Shown piece after piece: positions 43,497 through 51,851 of a stretch of DNA of 64,000 nucleotides. The notes under the pieces are model-generated. The model did not search any database. It had not been told where the DNA came from and saw nothing but the letters and a program-made list of their open reading frames with translations. The translations under genes were made by a program, and so were the position numbers. Positions within the stretch are counted from its first letter, which is position 1. Each line of letters begins with the position of its first letter. Origin of the DNA: Bdellovibrio sp. ZAP7 (lineage in GTDB: Bacteria; Bdellovibrionota; FAC87; UBA2466); assembly GCA_945878405.1 (NCBI GenBank), contig CAMCTJ010000005.1, forward strand, positions 86,350 through 150,349, read 5' to 3'.

Positions 43497-43976
43497 ATGC
43501 AATACAGATTTTGGCGCATAGGGTTTATTTTGTTCTGGGGGGTAATTGCCATAGCTGGAGAGGAAAATTATCTTCCCACTCAGAAACAGATTCAAACTCT
43601 CAGAGATCGCTCTGATTGTTCTATCTATGTAGCTATCAGGGGCAGAACAATGAGGCGTTATCGCGAGTTAGTATCGGCTCAAGTAAAAATTAAACAGATT
43701 GCAAAGCAACGTCGGGAGGCTTTGGTATTATGTGGGGCACCTTTCGAAGCTTCCCGACGAGCTTTGCAAGACGATGAATTGGCCAGTCGATGTCCCGGAG
43801 ATTATCAAGAGTGGCTAAAAACAGGTGAGAGCTACTTAATCAATCAAGCAGAGATGAACGAAACTTATCGAAACTTGCAGAGTCTGGCGGGTCTTATTTC
43901 GTATCAATGTGGGCGAGTGCCAGAAGTTCCAGAATCATTACCTGCCGAACCAACGCCTGCCGAAAACCCATCTTGA
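43497..43976 (+). CDS. Small secreted protein with four cysteines, unknown family
   Basis: 159 residues. A signal peptide (about 1-20, IAIAG) is followed by a Gln/Arg-rich helical region and four Cys (in SDCSI, VLCGAP, ASRCPGD, SYQCGRV) that could form two disulfides in the periplasm. The tail is Pro/Glu-rich (VPEVPESLPAEPTPAENPS). I do not recognise the family. AGGGGTAGG lies before the ATG. Its last 73 bases overlap the convergent trmL gene, so one of the two tails may be a recent extension. Confidence 0.6.
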   Translation: MQYRFWRIGFILFWGVIAIAGEENYLPTQKQIQTLRDRSDCSIYVAIRGRTMRRYRELVSAQVKIKQIAKQRREALVLCGAPFEASRRALQDDELASRCPGDYQEWLKTGESYLINQAEMNETYRNLQSLAGLISYQCGRVPEVPESLPAEPTPAENPS

Positions 43977-44428
43977 CGCAGTGCCTCATAAAGAACTACC
44001 GAGGCACATTGGGCTAGATTCAGGCTTCTTACAATTTCAGTCCGCATGGGCACCTTTAGGAAAAGCTCTGGATATTTTTTCCAAAGATGCTCTGGAAGTC
44101 CGTTGGTTTCACTCCCAAAGACAAAGTAAATTGGTTTTTCTTTGAAGGATTCATTCCAAAAAGAACGATTTCCAAATTTACTGAAGAAAAATAAGCGTTT
44201 GGGAGATTCACTTTCTAAAAACTTGTCCCAAGAATCATGATTTTTTACCTGAACATGGGGCCAATAATCTAATCCAGCTCGCCTAACAGAAGCCTCATCT
44301 ACTTGAAATCCCAAAGGATGAACCAAATGCAAAACGGCTCCCGTGCAAGCACACAGTCGAGCGATGGAGCCCGTATTTTGAGGGATCACCGGCTCGACGA
44401 GTACGATGTGAAAAGCTTGGGTTTCCAT
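43904..44428 (-). CDS. trmL: tRNA (cytidine/uridine-34-2'-O)-methyltransferase TrmL
   Basis: 174 residues of the SPOUT class. Motifs: PVIPQNTGSIARLCACTGA, LGFQVDEASVRRAGLDYW, FVFGSETNGLPE and the knot segment VPMRTEIVRSLNLAQCASVV. Length and order fit TrmL, which methylates the wobble base of tRNA-Leu isoacceptors. The last 20 residues (Gly/Ser/Thr-rich) extend beyond the usual end and overlap the convergent gene by 73 bases. It is divergent from miaB; in E. coli TrmL needs the A37 isopentenyl-type modification on its substrate, so the pairing makes functional sense. Confidence 0.9.
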   Translation of the reverse strand: METQAFHIVLVEPVIPQNTGSIARLCACTGAVLHLVHPLGFQVDEASVRRAGLDYWPHVQVKNHDSWDKFLESESPKRLFFFSKFGNRSFWNESFKEKPIYFVFGSETNGLPEHLWKKYPELFLKVPMRTEIVRSLNLAQCASVVLYEALRQDGFSAGVGSAGNDSGTSGTRPH

Positions 44429-44447
44429 AAGTCAGACCATTAAATAC

Positions 44448-44476
44448 TTGAGCTGGACTCAATGCGCCACTAGAAT
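44448..44476 (+). promoter_or_regulatory. Promoter of miaB giving a leaderless mRNA
   Basis: TTGAGC (44448-44453), 17-base spacer, TAGAAT (44471-44476). The miaB ATG (44485) begins 8 bases after the -10 box, and no Shine-Dalgarno is present. Confidence 0.55.
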
Positions 44477-44484
44477 CCGAGCGC

Positions 44485-45873
44485 ATGTCGGAAACCAAAA
44501 AAAGCCTCTACATAAAGACATTTGGATGCCAAATGAATGTCTACGATTCCGATCGAATGTCTGGGCTTTTGGAATCTCAAGGCTATCAGCTCGAAAAAGA
44601 CATTAGAAAAGCAGATGTGGTGTTGATCAACACCTGTAGCATTCGAGATAAATCAGAACATAAGGTGTTAAGTCTCTTGGGAGAGCTCAGACCCCTAAAG
44701 CAAAAGAATCCAAATAAAGTTTTTGGTATCACCGGTTGTGTGGGGCAGCGAATGGGGCGAACCCTTCTTCAAAGAGTACCCCATTTAGATTTAGTGATGG
44801 GACCTGATGCGATTGATCGAATAGGCGGTCTTGTTGGAACAGTTTTAAACGAAGGCAAACGCGTTCTCGATGTGAATTTTGATGCTGACCGAAAGAAAAC
44901 CTATAGCCAGCCCTCAGTTGTTCATCGAGCAAAGCCCTCCGAGTTTTTGACTATCATGAAAGGGTGCGATCACTTTTGCACTTACTGCATTGTTCCTTTC
45001 ACAAGAGGCAGAGAAAAGAGCCGGCCAATTGCTGAAGTCATTTCAGATGTACGGAGCTTTGTAGAAAAAGGGACTCGGGAAATTACTTTTTTAGGACAAA
45101 ACATTAATACTTACGGAAAAGGAACTTCTGAAAGCCTGGCTCAGCTCATTGAGCAGGCAGACCAAATCGAAGGGCTTGAGAGAATTCGTTATGTGACTTC
45201 TCATCCTCGAGATTTAGGCGAAGACCTGATGGCTCAGTTCGGACATGTTTCCAAGCTTTGTCCTGCTCTTCATTTACCCTTTCAATCGGGTAGCGATTCT
45301 GTGCTTAAAGCGATGTCGCGACTTTATACTCAGAGCCAATATCTAGAAAAAATTGAAAGACTTCGACATTACTGTCCAGAGATTGCGCTCTCAGCGGATA
45401 TCATCGTGGGCTTTCCCGGCGAAACGGATGCCGACTTCAAAGAGACTTTGAAAGTGCTCGCCGAAGTAGAATTTGCGGGAGTATTCATGTTTAAATACTC
45501 GCCCAGACCTGGCACTCGAGCGGTTTCTTATGAAGATGAAGTTCCCGAATCAGTGAAAGACGAAAGATTGTACCAAGCTCAAGCTCTGGTGCATTCCATT
45601 CTCGATAGACAAAACCGAGCTCTCATTGGAAGCAAGACTCATGTTCTTATCGAGTCATTAGACAAAAAAGGAAAATGTTTCACGGGACGTAATCCCCACG
45701 GGAAAATTGTTCATGTTTTTAATGCGGGAATGGCTTGCGTTGGAAAAACTATCGAAGTTGAAATAACTGAAGCGAATGGCTCTAACTTGAGGGGGTTTTA
45801 TGTCGGAGCACCGAGAACCATCAGGGAAGACGGATCCTTATCTTCCCCATCTGTTTCACAAGCCCCAAATTGA
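44485..45873 (+). CDS. miaB: tRNA-2-methylthio-N6-isopentenyladenosine synthase MiaB
   Basis: 462 residues. The N-terminal MTTase domain has three cluster cysteines (TFGCQMN, NTCSIRDKSEHK, TGCVGQR). The radical-SAM motif is CDHFCTYC (CxxxCxxC) followed by IVPFTRGREKSR, and a TRAM domain closes the protein. SIRDKSEHKVLS identifies MiaB rather than RimO or MtaB. It adds a methylthio group to i6A37 of tRNAs that read U-starting codons. The 3' end overlaps the gamma carbonic anhydrase gene by 74 bases. Confidence 0.97.
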   Translation: MSETKKSLYIKTFGCQMNVYDSDRMSGLLESQGYQLEKDIRKADVVLINTCSIRDKSEHKVLSLLGELRPLKQKNPNKVFGITGCVGQRMGRTLLQRVPHLDLVMGPDAIDRIGGLVGTVLNEGKRVLDVNFDADRKKTYSQPSVVHRAKPSEFLTIMKGCDHFCTYCIVPFTRGREKSRPIAEVISDVRSFVEKGTREITFLGQNINTYGKGTSESLAQLIEQADQIEGLERIRYVTSHPRDLGEDLMAQFGHVSKLCPALHLPFQSGSDSVLKAMSRLYTQSQYLEKIERLRHYCPEIALSADIIVGFPGETDADFKETLKVLAEVEFAGVFMFKYSPRPGTRAVSYEDEVPESVKDERLYQAQALVHSILDRQNRALIGSKTHVLIESLDKKGKCFTGRNPHGKIVHVFNAGMACVGKTIEVEITEANGSNLRGFYVGAPRTIREDGSLSSPSVSQAPN

Positions 45874-46372
45874 TCCTACTGTTTTTCTTGCTTCAGGATC
45901 TAAAATTATTGGGGACGTCCATATTGGAAAAGATTCCAGTGTTTGGTTCAATGCTGTGATTCGCGCGGATGTAAACTTTGTGCGAATTGGAGAACGAACC
46001 AACATTCAAGATTTAACTCTGATTCACGAGTCCTATCAAGCCAGTCCAACACTCATTGGGAATGGCGTTACGATTGGCCACTCCTGTGTTCTTCATGCAT
46101 GTACGATTAAAGACTTTTGTATGATTGGAATGGGAAGTACCCTCTTGGATGATGCTGAATTAGGAGAGTTTGTTTTGTTGGGGGCGGGGAGTTTAGTGAC
46201 CCAAGGAATGAAAATTCCTGCTTACAGCAAAGTTCTCGGACGGCCTGCCAAGGTAGTGGGGCAATTAACCGAAGCTGAGATCGAAAAACTCAAATGGCTA
46301 TCCCAGCACTATGTAAAATTGAGTCAAATTTACCGAACGCATTCAGGGACTTCTTGTCTAATTGACTCTTGA
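45800..46372 (+). CDS. Gamma carbonic anhydrase-like hexapeptide-repeat protein
   Basis: 190 residues forming a left-handed beta-helix. Hexapeptide repeats begin at GSKIIGDVHIGKDSSVWFNA, and the metal-site histidines occur in LIHESYQ and IGHSCVLHAC, with WFNAVIRAD and GRPAKVVGQLTEAE typical of the gamma-CA/YrdA/PaaY group. The group contains active zinc carbonic anhydrases and proteins of unproven activity. ATG at 45800 follows GAGGGGG. The first 74 bases lie inside miaB, so it is translated by coupling. Confidence 0.9.
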   Translation: MSEHREPSGKTDPYLPHLFHKPQIDPTVFLASGSKIIGDVHIGKDSSVWFNAVIRADVNFVRIGERTNIQDLTLIHESYQASPTLIGNGVTIGHSCVLHACTIKDFCMIGMGSTLLDDAELGEFVLLGAGSLVTQGMKIPAYSKVLGRPAKVVGQLTEAEIEKLKWLSQHYVKLSQIYRTHSGTSCLIDS

Positions 46373-46384
46373 TCTTTTCAAGAG
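46366..46384 (+). other. Hairpin at the end of the carbonic anhydrase gene
   Basis: CTCTTGA-TCTTT-TCAAGAG, a 7-bp stem that includes the stop codon region and lies just before the next ATG (46397). No T-run follows, so it is at most a weak attenuator or mRNA-end stabiliser. Confidence 0.3.
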
Positions 46385-46396
46385 CAGTTTGCCAGG

Positions 46397-48052
46397 ATGA
46401 AAGTTGTACTTGTATTTATTTTTTCTTTTTCGCTGAGTATTTTCGCAAGCTCTCTCACTCAGCTAACCCCCAACGAGATCCTCGAAACGACAAAGAGAAT
46501 AGACGATTTTTTTTCTTTGCCTTTGAAATCAGAGGCCATGAATGTTCAGGGAACTAAAACCGATCCCAAAACTGGTTTTCCTTTGAATGTGCACACTGAA
46601 CTGGTTGATGAACTAAAATCAAAAGAGTCCCCTCTTCTCTTCCAAGCTCAGATAAAGGCTACCCAAAAGTATCAAAGTTGGTACTGTCGAACCGTTTTGA
46701 AAAAAATATCACCACACTTTCCTTGTGATGAAAAAAGGTCGTGGGGAGATTTTCAAAGAGACGACCGAGTTTCTGATTTAACAGACTCATGGGTGAAAGA
46801 GGTAACGTACTCGCCGGATGAAATTCCTGTGAAAGGTGAATCGGATAGACCCCTGTGGTCTGATGATTACTGGGCCATGCAACACGGTCTGACTTCGTAT
46901 CGGTATTCAGAAGCAAATTGGTTTGAGGATTATCGAACCGCAATTGATTCTTATCTTCAACCGCAAGCATGGATTGCACTTGAAAATCTTAGTTTAGAAA
47001 AAGTTAACAGCGAGATTGTTAAATGGTCTCCTGCCGAGAAATACGATCTGTCCATTCAGGATCTAGAATTTTCGTTGACCAACGAGCAAAAAAAAGAAGG
47101 GGAATGGTATCAAAATGAGGAGGGAGAAGTCGAAGGGTGGATGGGCCTTTGCCATGGTTGGGCTCCCGCCTCAATCATGGTGCCGCGCCCGTCAAAACCA
47201 GTCGAATGGGTAGGTCCTAAAGGGACTTCGGTTATTTGGTATCCGAACGATATCAAAGCGATGATTACTCTGGCTTGGGCAAATGGAGATTGGGAAAGTA
47301 ATTTTGTAGGGCGTCGATGTGAACAGAAAAAAGTGAAAACATTTCCCAATGGAAGGATTAACTCACAAGATTGCTTTGATAATAATCCGGCTACTTTCCA
47401 CTTGGCTCTTGGAAACATGATTGGAAAAGAAAAGGCCTCCTTTGTAATGGACAAAGCTTACGATTATCAGGTCTGGAATCAGCCCATCGTCGGGTATGAG
47501 TTTGAATACTTTAATCCGCTCAAACCGGAAAAGAAGAGCAAAGAATGGTCAGAGGTAGCAGTAAAGTATGATCAGAAATTTAAGAGGAAAGATCGGTTCC
47601 AAAATCCGCTTACTCGAGGAAAATTTCGGGAAGGAGCTGAGCGGATGAGAAATCTCCGAACAGAACCTCAAGATGCACATATTGAGAAAGTAGTCGGAGT
47701 GATAGCCACCGTAGTTTATTTAGTGGAAACGGTTCCTCCAGATTTCGGGCCCAGACCTAGTCGAGACAATTATGGGCGTGACATTTATCTCTATGACTTA
47801 GAAATCGCAAAAGATGGGGAGCAATGGATGATTAGCGGAGGAGAATGGTATCAAAATAATCACCCGGACTTTCTCTTCGTGCCCCGAAAAGAAAGTATAG
47901 CGAAAGCCTATTGGGATTACTTAGCAGAGGATCCTCAGCTGGTAGGGCCTCAAGCCAGCAAAAGAAGTGGCTATCCACTCTGCAAGCTTTTAAAAGGCCT
48001 AGTAGAAAGCTCCGCCCAAGAAAGTGTTACTTATGATTGCTCAGTTCGCTGA
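46397..48052 (+). CDS. Secreted transglutaminase-like protein (TGase elicitor family)
   Basis: 551 residues with a signal peptide (1-17, SIFA-SS). The central GWMGLCHGWAPASIMV places a probable catalytic Cys at residue 252 in a Cys-His-Gly-Trp-Ala context, followed by VIWYPNDIKAMITLAW and later NPATFHLALGN (His) and VWNQPIVGYEFEY (acidic). These fit the Phytophthora transglutaminase elicitor-like family (PF16683), which cross-links proteins outside the cell. The downstream YDLEIAKDGEQWMISGGEWY block is also characteristic. Several Cys at the ends may form disulfides. The substrate is unknown: cell-wall or prey protein are options. Identification is from remembered motifs, not a search. Confidence 0.6.
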   Translation: MKVVLVFIFSFSLSIFASSLTQLTPNEILETTKRIDDFFSLPLKSEAMNVQGTKTDPKTGFPLNVHTELVDELKSKESPLLFQAQIKATQKYQSWYCRTVLKKISPHFPCDEKRSWGDFQRDDRVSDLTDSWVKEVTYSPDEIPVKGESDRPLWSDDYWAMQHGLTSYRYSEANWFEDYRTAIDSYLQPQAWIALENLSLEKVNSEIVKWSPAEKYDLSIQDLEFSLTNEQKKEGEWYQNEEGEVEGWMGLCHGWAPASIMVPRPSKPVEWVGPKGTSVIWYPNDIKAMITLAWANGDWESNFVGRRCEQKKVKTFPNGRINSQDCFDNNPATFHLALGNMIGKEKASFVMDKAYDYQVWNQPIVGYEFEYFNPLKPEKKSKEWSEVAVKYDQKFKRKDRFQNPLTRGKFREGAERMRNLRTEPQDAHIEKVVGVIATVVYLVETVPPDFGPRPSRDNYGRDIYLYDLEIAKDGEQWMISGGEWYQNNHPDFLFVPRKESIAKAYWDYLAEDPQLVGPQASKRSGYPLCKLLKGLVESSAQESVTYDCSVR

Positions 48053-48057
48053 GGAGC

Positions 48058-49386
48058 TTACTCTTCTACGATACCGTAGTAAGTAAGACCCAAGTGGTTG
48101 ATTAGCTCTTCTTTTCCCAAAAACCGCAACGTATTGTGCAGTTTTAAGAGTTGAACTTGTAAATCATGCTCTGGCTTTAAGCCTTCTGCTGCCAAAGGAC
48201 TCTTGAAGTAGAAGGAGAGCCATTCTTGAATGCCATAGAAGCTACTTCTTTGAGCAAGATCCATGAAGATAGCCAAATCAAGCACGATGGGAGCTGCAAG
48301 GATACTGTCTCTGCAAAGAAAGTTAATCTTGATTTGCATGGGGTATCCTAACCAACCCACGATATCGATATTATCCCAACCTTCTTTGTTATCACCACGA
48401 GGAGGGTAGTAATTGATTTGAACTTGGTGATGAACTTTTCCGTAGAGAGTAGGATAGGTTTCGGGTTCCAAAATTTGTTCCAAAACAGATAACTTGGAAA
48501 CTTCCTTTGTTTTAAAGGAACCAGGGTCCGCCAACACTTCGCCATCACGATTTCCAAGAATGTTAGTGGAGTACCATCCCGATAAGCCTAACAAGCGAGA
48601 CTTTAGTCCTGGGGCCACCAAAGTCTTCATGAATGTTTGACCCGTCTTAAAATCACTTCCGCAAACGGGTACTCGAAGCTCTCGAGCAAGTTCTTGGAGT
48701 GCTGGGATTTCCACACTGCGGTTTGGAGAGCCGTTTGCGTAAGGCACTCGTTCCTTAAGGGCTGCGTAAGCATAAATCATGCTCGGCGCAATCATCGGAT
48801 CATTTTCCAAAAGCGCTTTCTCAAAGGCTTGAACAGTTTGGTGGCAAGGGCTTGGATCTGTGTACCGTTCAGTGCTAGCACACCAAACCATAACCAATCG
48901 ATCGCAACCGTTGTTTTTCTTAAAGTTTCGAATGTCTTCTCTGAGTTGGTCGGCAAGATCCATTTTGGTCTTACCTTTTTTTACGTATTCGCCAGAAATT
49001 TGTGTGATGTAATTCGGATCAAAAACGGCTGGCATGGGCTTTATTTGAGAAAGCTCATTTTTCAGCTGGCTTAATAGTTCTGGCTCAAGAACTTTTGCTT
49101 TTGCAGCTGCTTCGTAAGCGGAGTCAGGAAAAATATCCCAGCCACCAAAGACTAAATTATTTAAATCAGCTAAAGGAACAAAATCTTTAATCGCAGCCGA
49201 TCGGTTTTCACTGCGCTTACCGAGACGTAAACGTCCCATTTGAGTTAAAGAACCAATCGGTTCAGAAAGCCCTTTTTTTACGGCTTCGACACCGGCTATA
49301 AAGGTGGTTGAAACAGCCCCCATGCCTGGTAACAGAACGCCTAGTTTTCCTGAGGCAGGTGAAATAGAAACTTCAGTTTTTGTCAT
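48058..49386 (-). CDS. ino1: Myo-inositol-1-phosphate synthase
   Basis: 442 residues. The enzyme converts glucose 6-phosphate to inositol 1-phosphate with NAD. Visible are the N-terminal nucleotide-binding GVLLPGMGAVSTTFIAGV, FGGWDIFPDSAYEAA, VWCASTER, the core VPVCGSDFKTGQTFMKTL, STNILGNRDGEVL and the FLCRDSILAAPIVLDLAIF segment. GAGGAAT precedes the ATG. It is divergent from the hydrolase gene and convergent with the transglutaminase-like gene. Bacterial uses include inositol phospholipids and compatible solutes; none of those genes is in the window. Confidence 0.93.
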   Translation of the reverse strand: MTKTEVSISPASGKLGVLLPGMGAVSTTFIAGVEAVKKGLSEPIGSLTQMGRLRLGKRSENRSAAIKDFVPLADLNNLVFGGWDIFPDSAYEAAAKAKVLEPELLSQLKNELSQIKPMPAVFDPNYITQISGEYVKKGKTKMDLADQLREDIRNFKKNNGCDRLVMVWCASTERYTDPSPCHQTVQAFEKALLENDPMIAPSMIYAYAALKERVPYANGSPNRSVEIPALQELARELRVPVCGSDFKTGQTFMKTLVAPGLKSRLLGLSGWYSTNILGNRDGEVLADPGSFKTKEVSKLSVLEQILEPETYPTLYGKVHHQVQINYYPPRGDNKEGWDNIDIVGWLGYPMQIKINFLCRDSILAAPIVLDLAIFMDLAQRSSFYGIQEWLSFYFKSPLAAEGLKPEHDLQVQLLKLHNTLRFLGKEELINHLGLTYYGIVEE

Positions 49387-49489
49387 GGCTTTATTCCTCG
49401 CGTCAGCGTTTAACCATGTTTTAGCCGACTTGGAAAGAATAATTTAAAAAAACCGTGCGATATAAAAGATTATTAAATACAATTACTTA

Positions 49490-50359
49490 ATGGCGGCATG
49501 GCAAGGACTTTTTAAAGCTTCAGATGGAACTTCACTCTATTACGAAGTTCAGGGGAAGGGAAGACCACTAGTCTTTTGTTATGGTCTCACTTGCCGTAAG
49601 GAACATTGGCATCACCAAATAGAGCATTTTTCAAAGAGCTACCAGGTCATCACTTTTGATTATCGGGGACATCATTGTTCTTCGATCCCCGCAAACGATC
49701 AACACCTTACTCTGGACTGGTGTGCAAAGGATTTGGTGGATTTATTTGAGCACTTGGATTTGAAAGAAGCTGTCGTTTTGGGCCATAGTTTTGGAGTCCC
49801 TGTTCTTTCGAAATTTATTCCGCTTTTACCCGATAAAGTTGCGGCGGCTGTGTTCATTTGTGGCTCTGTCACCAATCCGTTCGCCAATATGTTTCACTCC
49901 AATCGTATGACCCGAGTCCATCAACTCACTTCATTAGTTCAAGATCAAGTTCCTGAACTGATGGCCAGGATCTGGCAAAAGTTTACTGAGAAGAACCGCT
50001 TGAGTTTCTTGATGACCTCTCAGTTAGGATTCAATGCCTCGCGGGCCCAGGAAAAAGATGTTTTGAATTACATTGAAGGAGTCAATCGTACTCCATTTAA
50101 TATTTTTTACTCCTTGATAACCGATTATTCGCGATACGATGGGCGCCCCTTTTTAAAGCAAATTCAGTGTCCGACCCTTTTGTTGGCTGGGGACGCCGAT
50201 CACATCACGCCTTTCGCGCTTCAAGAAGAGATGGCTAATCTCCTACCGAATTCCCAATTAGTAAAAATTCCCGGGGGAAGCCACAATGCCCACATGGATT
50301 TTCCTGAAAAAGTAAATCGTTCCATTGAATCATTTTTGTCCGAATTGGAATTTGAATGA
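49490..50359 (+). CDS. Alpha/beta hydrolase
   Basis: 289 residues. Oxyanion region FCYGLTCRKEHW, FDYRGHHCSS, nucleophile elbow GHSFG (Ser100), acid in LAGDADHITPF and catalytic His in GGSHNAHMDFPE complete a standard triad. It is cytosolic, with no signal peptide. Substrate specificity cannot be judged; the fold covers esterases, lipases and C-C hydrolases. TACAAT ends 6 bases before ATG (49478-49483), so a leaderless start is possible, though the -35 region is weak. It overlaps the following lipoprotein gene by 4 bases (ATGA). Confidence 0.88.
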   Translation: MAAWQGLFKASDGTSLYYEVQGKGRPLVFCYGLTCRKEHWHHQIEHFSKSYQVITFDYRGHHCSSIPANDQHLTLDWCAKDLVDLFEHLDLKEAVVLGHSFGVPVLSKFIPLLPDKVAAAVFICGSVTNPFANMFHSNRMTRVHQLTSLVQDQVPELMARIWQKFTEKNRLSFLMTSQLGFNASRAQEKDVLNYIEGVNRTPFNIFYSLITDYSRYDGRPFLKQIQCPTLLLAGDADHITPFALQEEMANLLPNSQLVKIPGGSHNAHMDFPEKVNRSIESFLSELEFE

Positions 50360-51165
50360 AAGCGTTGATTTTCTCAATAGTAATAGCACTGGTTGGAGCC
50401 TGCGCTCCACTGAAGACCCATGACGAACTTTCTCAAATCCCATTGAGCCGCGAGGAATTTATTCGAGGACAGGTTCGGCGAGAAGAGGCCCTTTCTGCAG
50501 TAGAGGGGAAAATGCAAGTTCGTTACTCGGTAAAGCAGGGCTCGTTTTCAGGGGGGGCACGATTTATCAAACACCAAGGACAATCGAGATTTGAAGTCAG
50601 CGATCCTATGGGTCGTGTTCGTTATTGGTTGATTGGAGGGCCTGAGGGAATCCTCGCTTTTTATGAATCTGACCAAATTGCTTATTCAGCAGGTGAGGGA
50701 GGTCGGAGTTATTTTCAGAAGTTTTTTGGATTGAATATCACTGGTCAGGAGCTAGAAAATATTTGGATGGGAATTCTCCCTAAAAAGTGGCGAGAAAGCA
50801 TCAGTGAAACATGGAATTATGAATCGGACGTCTATCGAGGACAAGTCGAGAAAGCAGAAGGCCAGGTGATTTACTTTGAAGTTAAAAGAAAAACTCAGCA
50901 ACTGAGTAGAGTTTTTTCAACGCAGGTAAAAAATGAGTTTGAGATAAGTTTTAGTGATTTTGACTCTTGTTGTGCACAAGGGAGAAGTGAATCCATTTTA
51001 GGGCACAGCGTATCTATCAAATTACCAGACCCATCTGAGAAAATTGAGTTAGAATGGGATGAGTTAAATATTCTGGGACAGGCACCAAACCCGCTGATTT
51101 TTAATAAAAAACTTTCGGGTCGCGTTAAGGTCATTAATTTAGATAAGGAAAGAAAAAGACGATGA
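50356..51165 (+). CDS. LolB-like outer-membrane lipoprotein
   Basis: 269 residues with lipobox LVGAC (Cys16). The mature part resembles the LolB/LolA-like half-barrel: AVEGKMQVRYSVKQGSFSGGARF, SRFEVSDPMGRVRYWLIGG, a middle helix and C-terminal strands. LolB accepts lipoproteins from LolA and inserts them into the outer membrane. Similarity is by fold and length only, and no ispE follows as in E. coli, so the role is tentative. It overlaps both neighbours by 4 bases, making a tight operon of hydrolase, lipoprotein and MshEN protein. Confidence 0.55.
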   Translation: MKALIFSIVIALVGACAPLKTHDELSQIPLSREEFIRGQVRREEALSAVEGKMQVRYSVKQGSFSGGARFIKHQGQSRFEVSDPMGRVRYWLIGGPEGILAFYESDQIAYSAGEGGRSYFQKFFGLNITGQELENIWMGILPKKWRESISETWNYESDVYRGQVEKAEGQVIYFEVKRKTQQLSRVFSTQVKNEFEISFSDFDSCCAQGRSESILGHSVSIKLPDPSEKIELEWDELNILGQAPNPLIFNKKLSGRVKVINLDKERKRR

Positions 51166-51851
51166 ATAAAAAAATAAGTTCTCGAACTGCTTCCAATATG
51201 CCTTCCTTACGAGAATTATTATTGAAAGAAAAAACCATTTCTTCCGCTCAAGCGAACGATCTCGATCGACTGTGCTTTGAAACCGGTATTAACTTTTCAA
51301 CTGCCCTTATGTTTAAGGGTTATTGCTCCGTTTCAAAATTGGCACAACTTCTAGAAGAAAGACTTTCTATTCGTTATTTTCCAGTTAAATCCATTCCGGG
51401 CGTTGGAAAAATCAAAAATCTTATCAGCGAAGAAAAAGCGAAAGAACTGCAGGTTTTTCCATTAACGCTAATTGAAGAATCAGGACAAAAAGTTATTCTT
51501 TTAGGAATGACAGATCCTTTGGATCTCCCCGCAATTAGAAAGGTTGAGTTTCTAACACACTTAAAGGTTCAGCCTGCATTTCTGCCTTTAGATGAGCTCC
51601 AGGATCTTTATTTAAAATATTACAGAAGAGGCCTGGAGATTTTTCCCGTGGAAGTTACTTTTTATGGCGAAAAAACCTCGGTCAGCCGAGCAAGTGCTAT
51701 CAATCCTACTAAAGAAAAAGAGAACGGTGGGGACGGTGACAAAATCGGTATGAAAGCTCTGGTTCAGCTTTTGGTTCAGAAAGGAATCATCACTGTCACT
51801 GAATTTGAAAACGAGTGCCAAAAGCTTCTTCTTGAAGCTTCAAAAGCTTAA
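51162..51851 (+). CDS. Stand-alone MshEN (GspE/PilB N-terminal-like) domain protein
   Basis: 229 residues. About residues 14-160 follow the type II secretion/type IV pilus ATPase N-terminal domain: LRELLLKEKTISSAQANDLD, LAQLLEERLSIRYFPV, ISEEKAKELQVFPLTLIEES, LGMTDPLDLPAIRKVEFLT. MshEN domains bind c-di-GMP through two RLG-like motifs; here those motifs are diverged, so binding is uncertain. No ATPase domain follows; the C-terminus has a Glu/Gly-rich linker and a second helical piece (MKALVQLLVQKGIITVTEFE). It is coupled to the lipoprotein gene by a 4-base overlap and convergent with a receiver-like gene. Confidence 0.72.
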   Translation: MNKKISSRTASNMPSLRELLLKEKTISSAQANDLDRLCFETGINFSTALMFKGYCSVSKLAQLLEERLSIRYFPVKSIPGVGKIKNLISEEKAKELQVFPLTLIEESGQKVILLGMTDPLDLPAIRKVEFLTHLKVQPAFLPLDELQDLYLKYYRRGLEIFPVEVTFYGEKTSVSRASAINPTKEKENGGDGDKIGMKALVQLLVQKGIITVTEFENECQKLLLEASKA

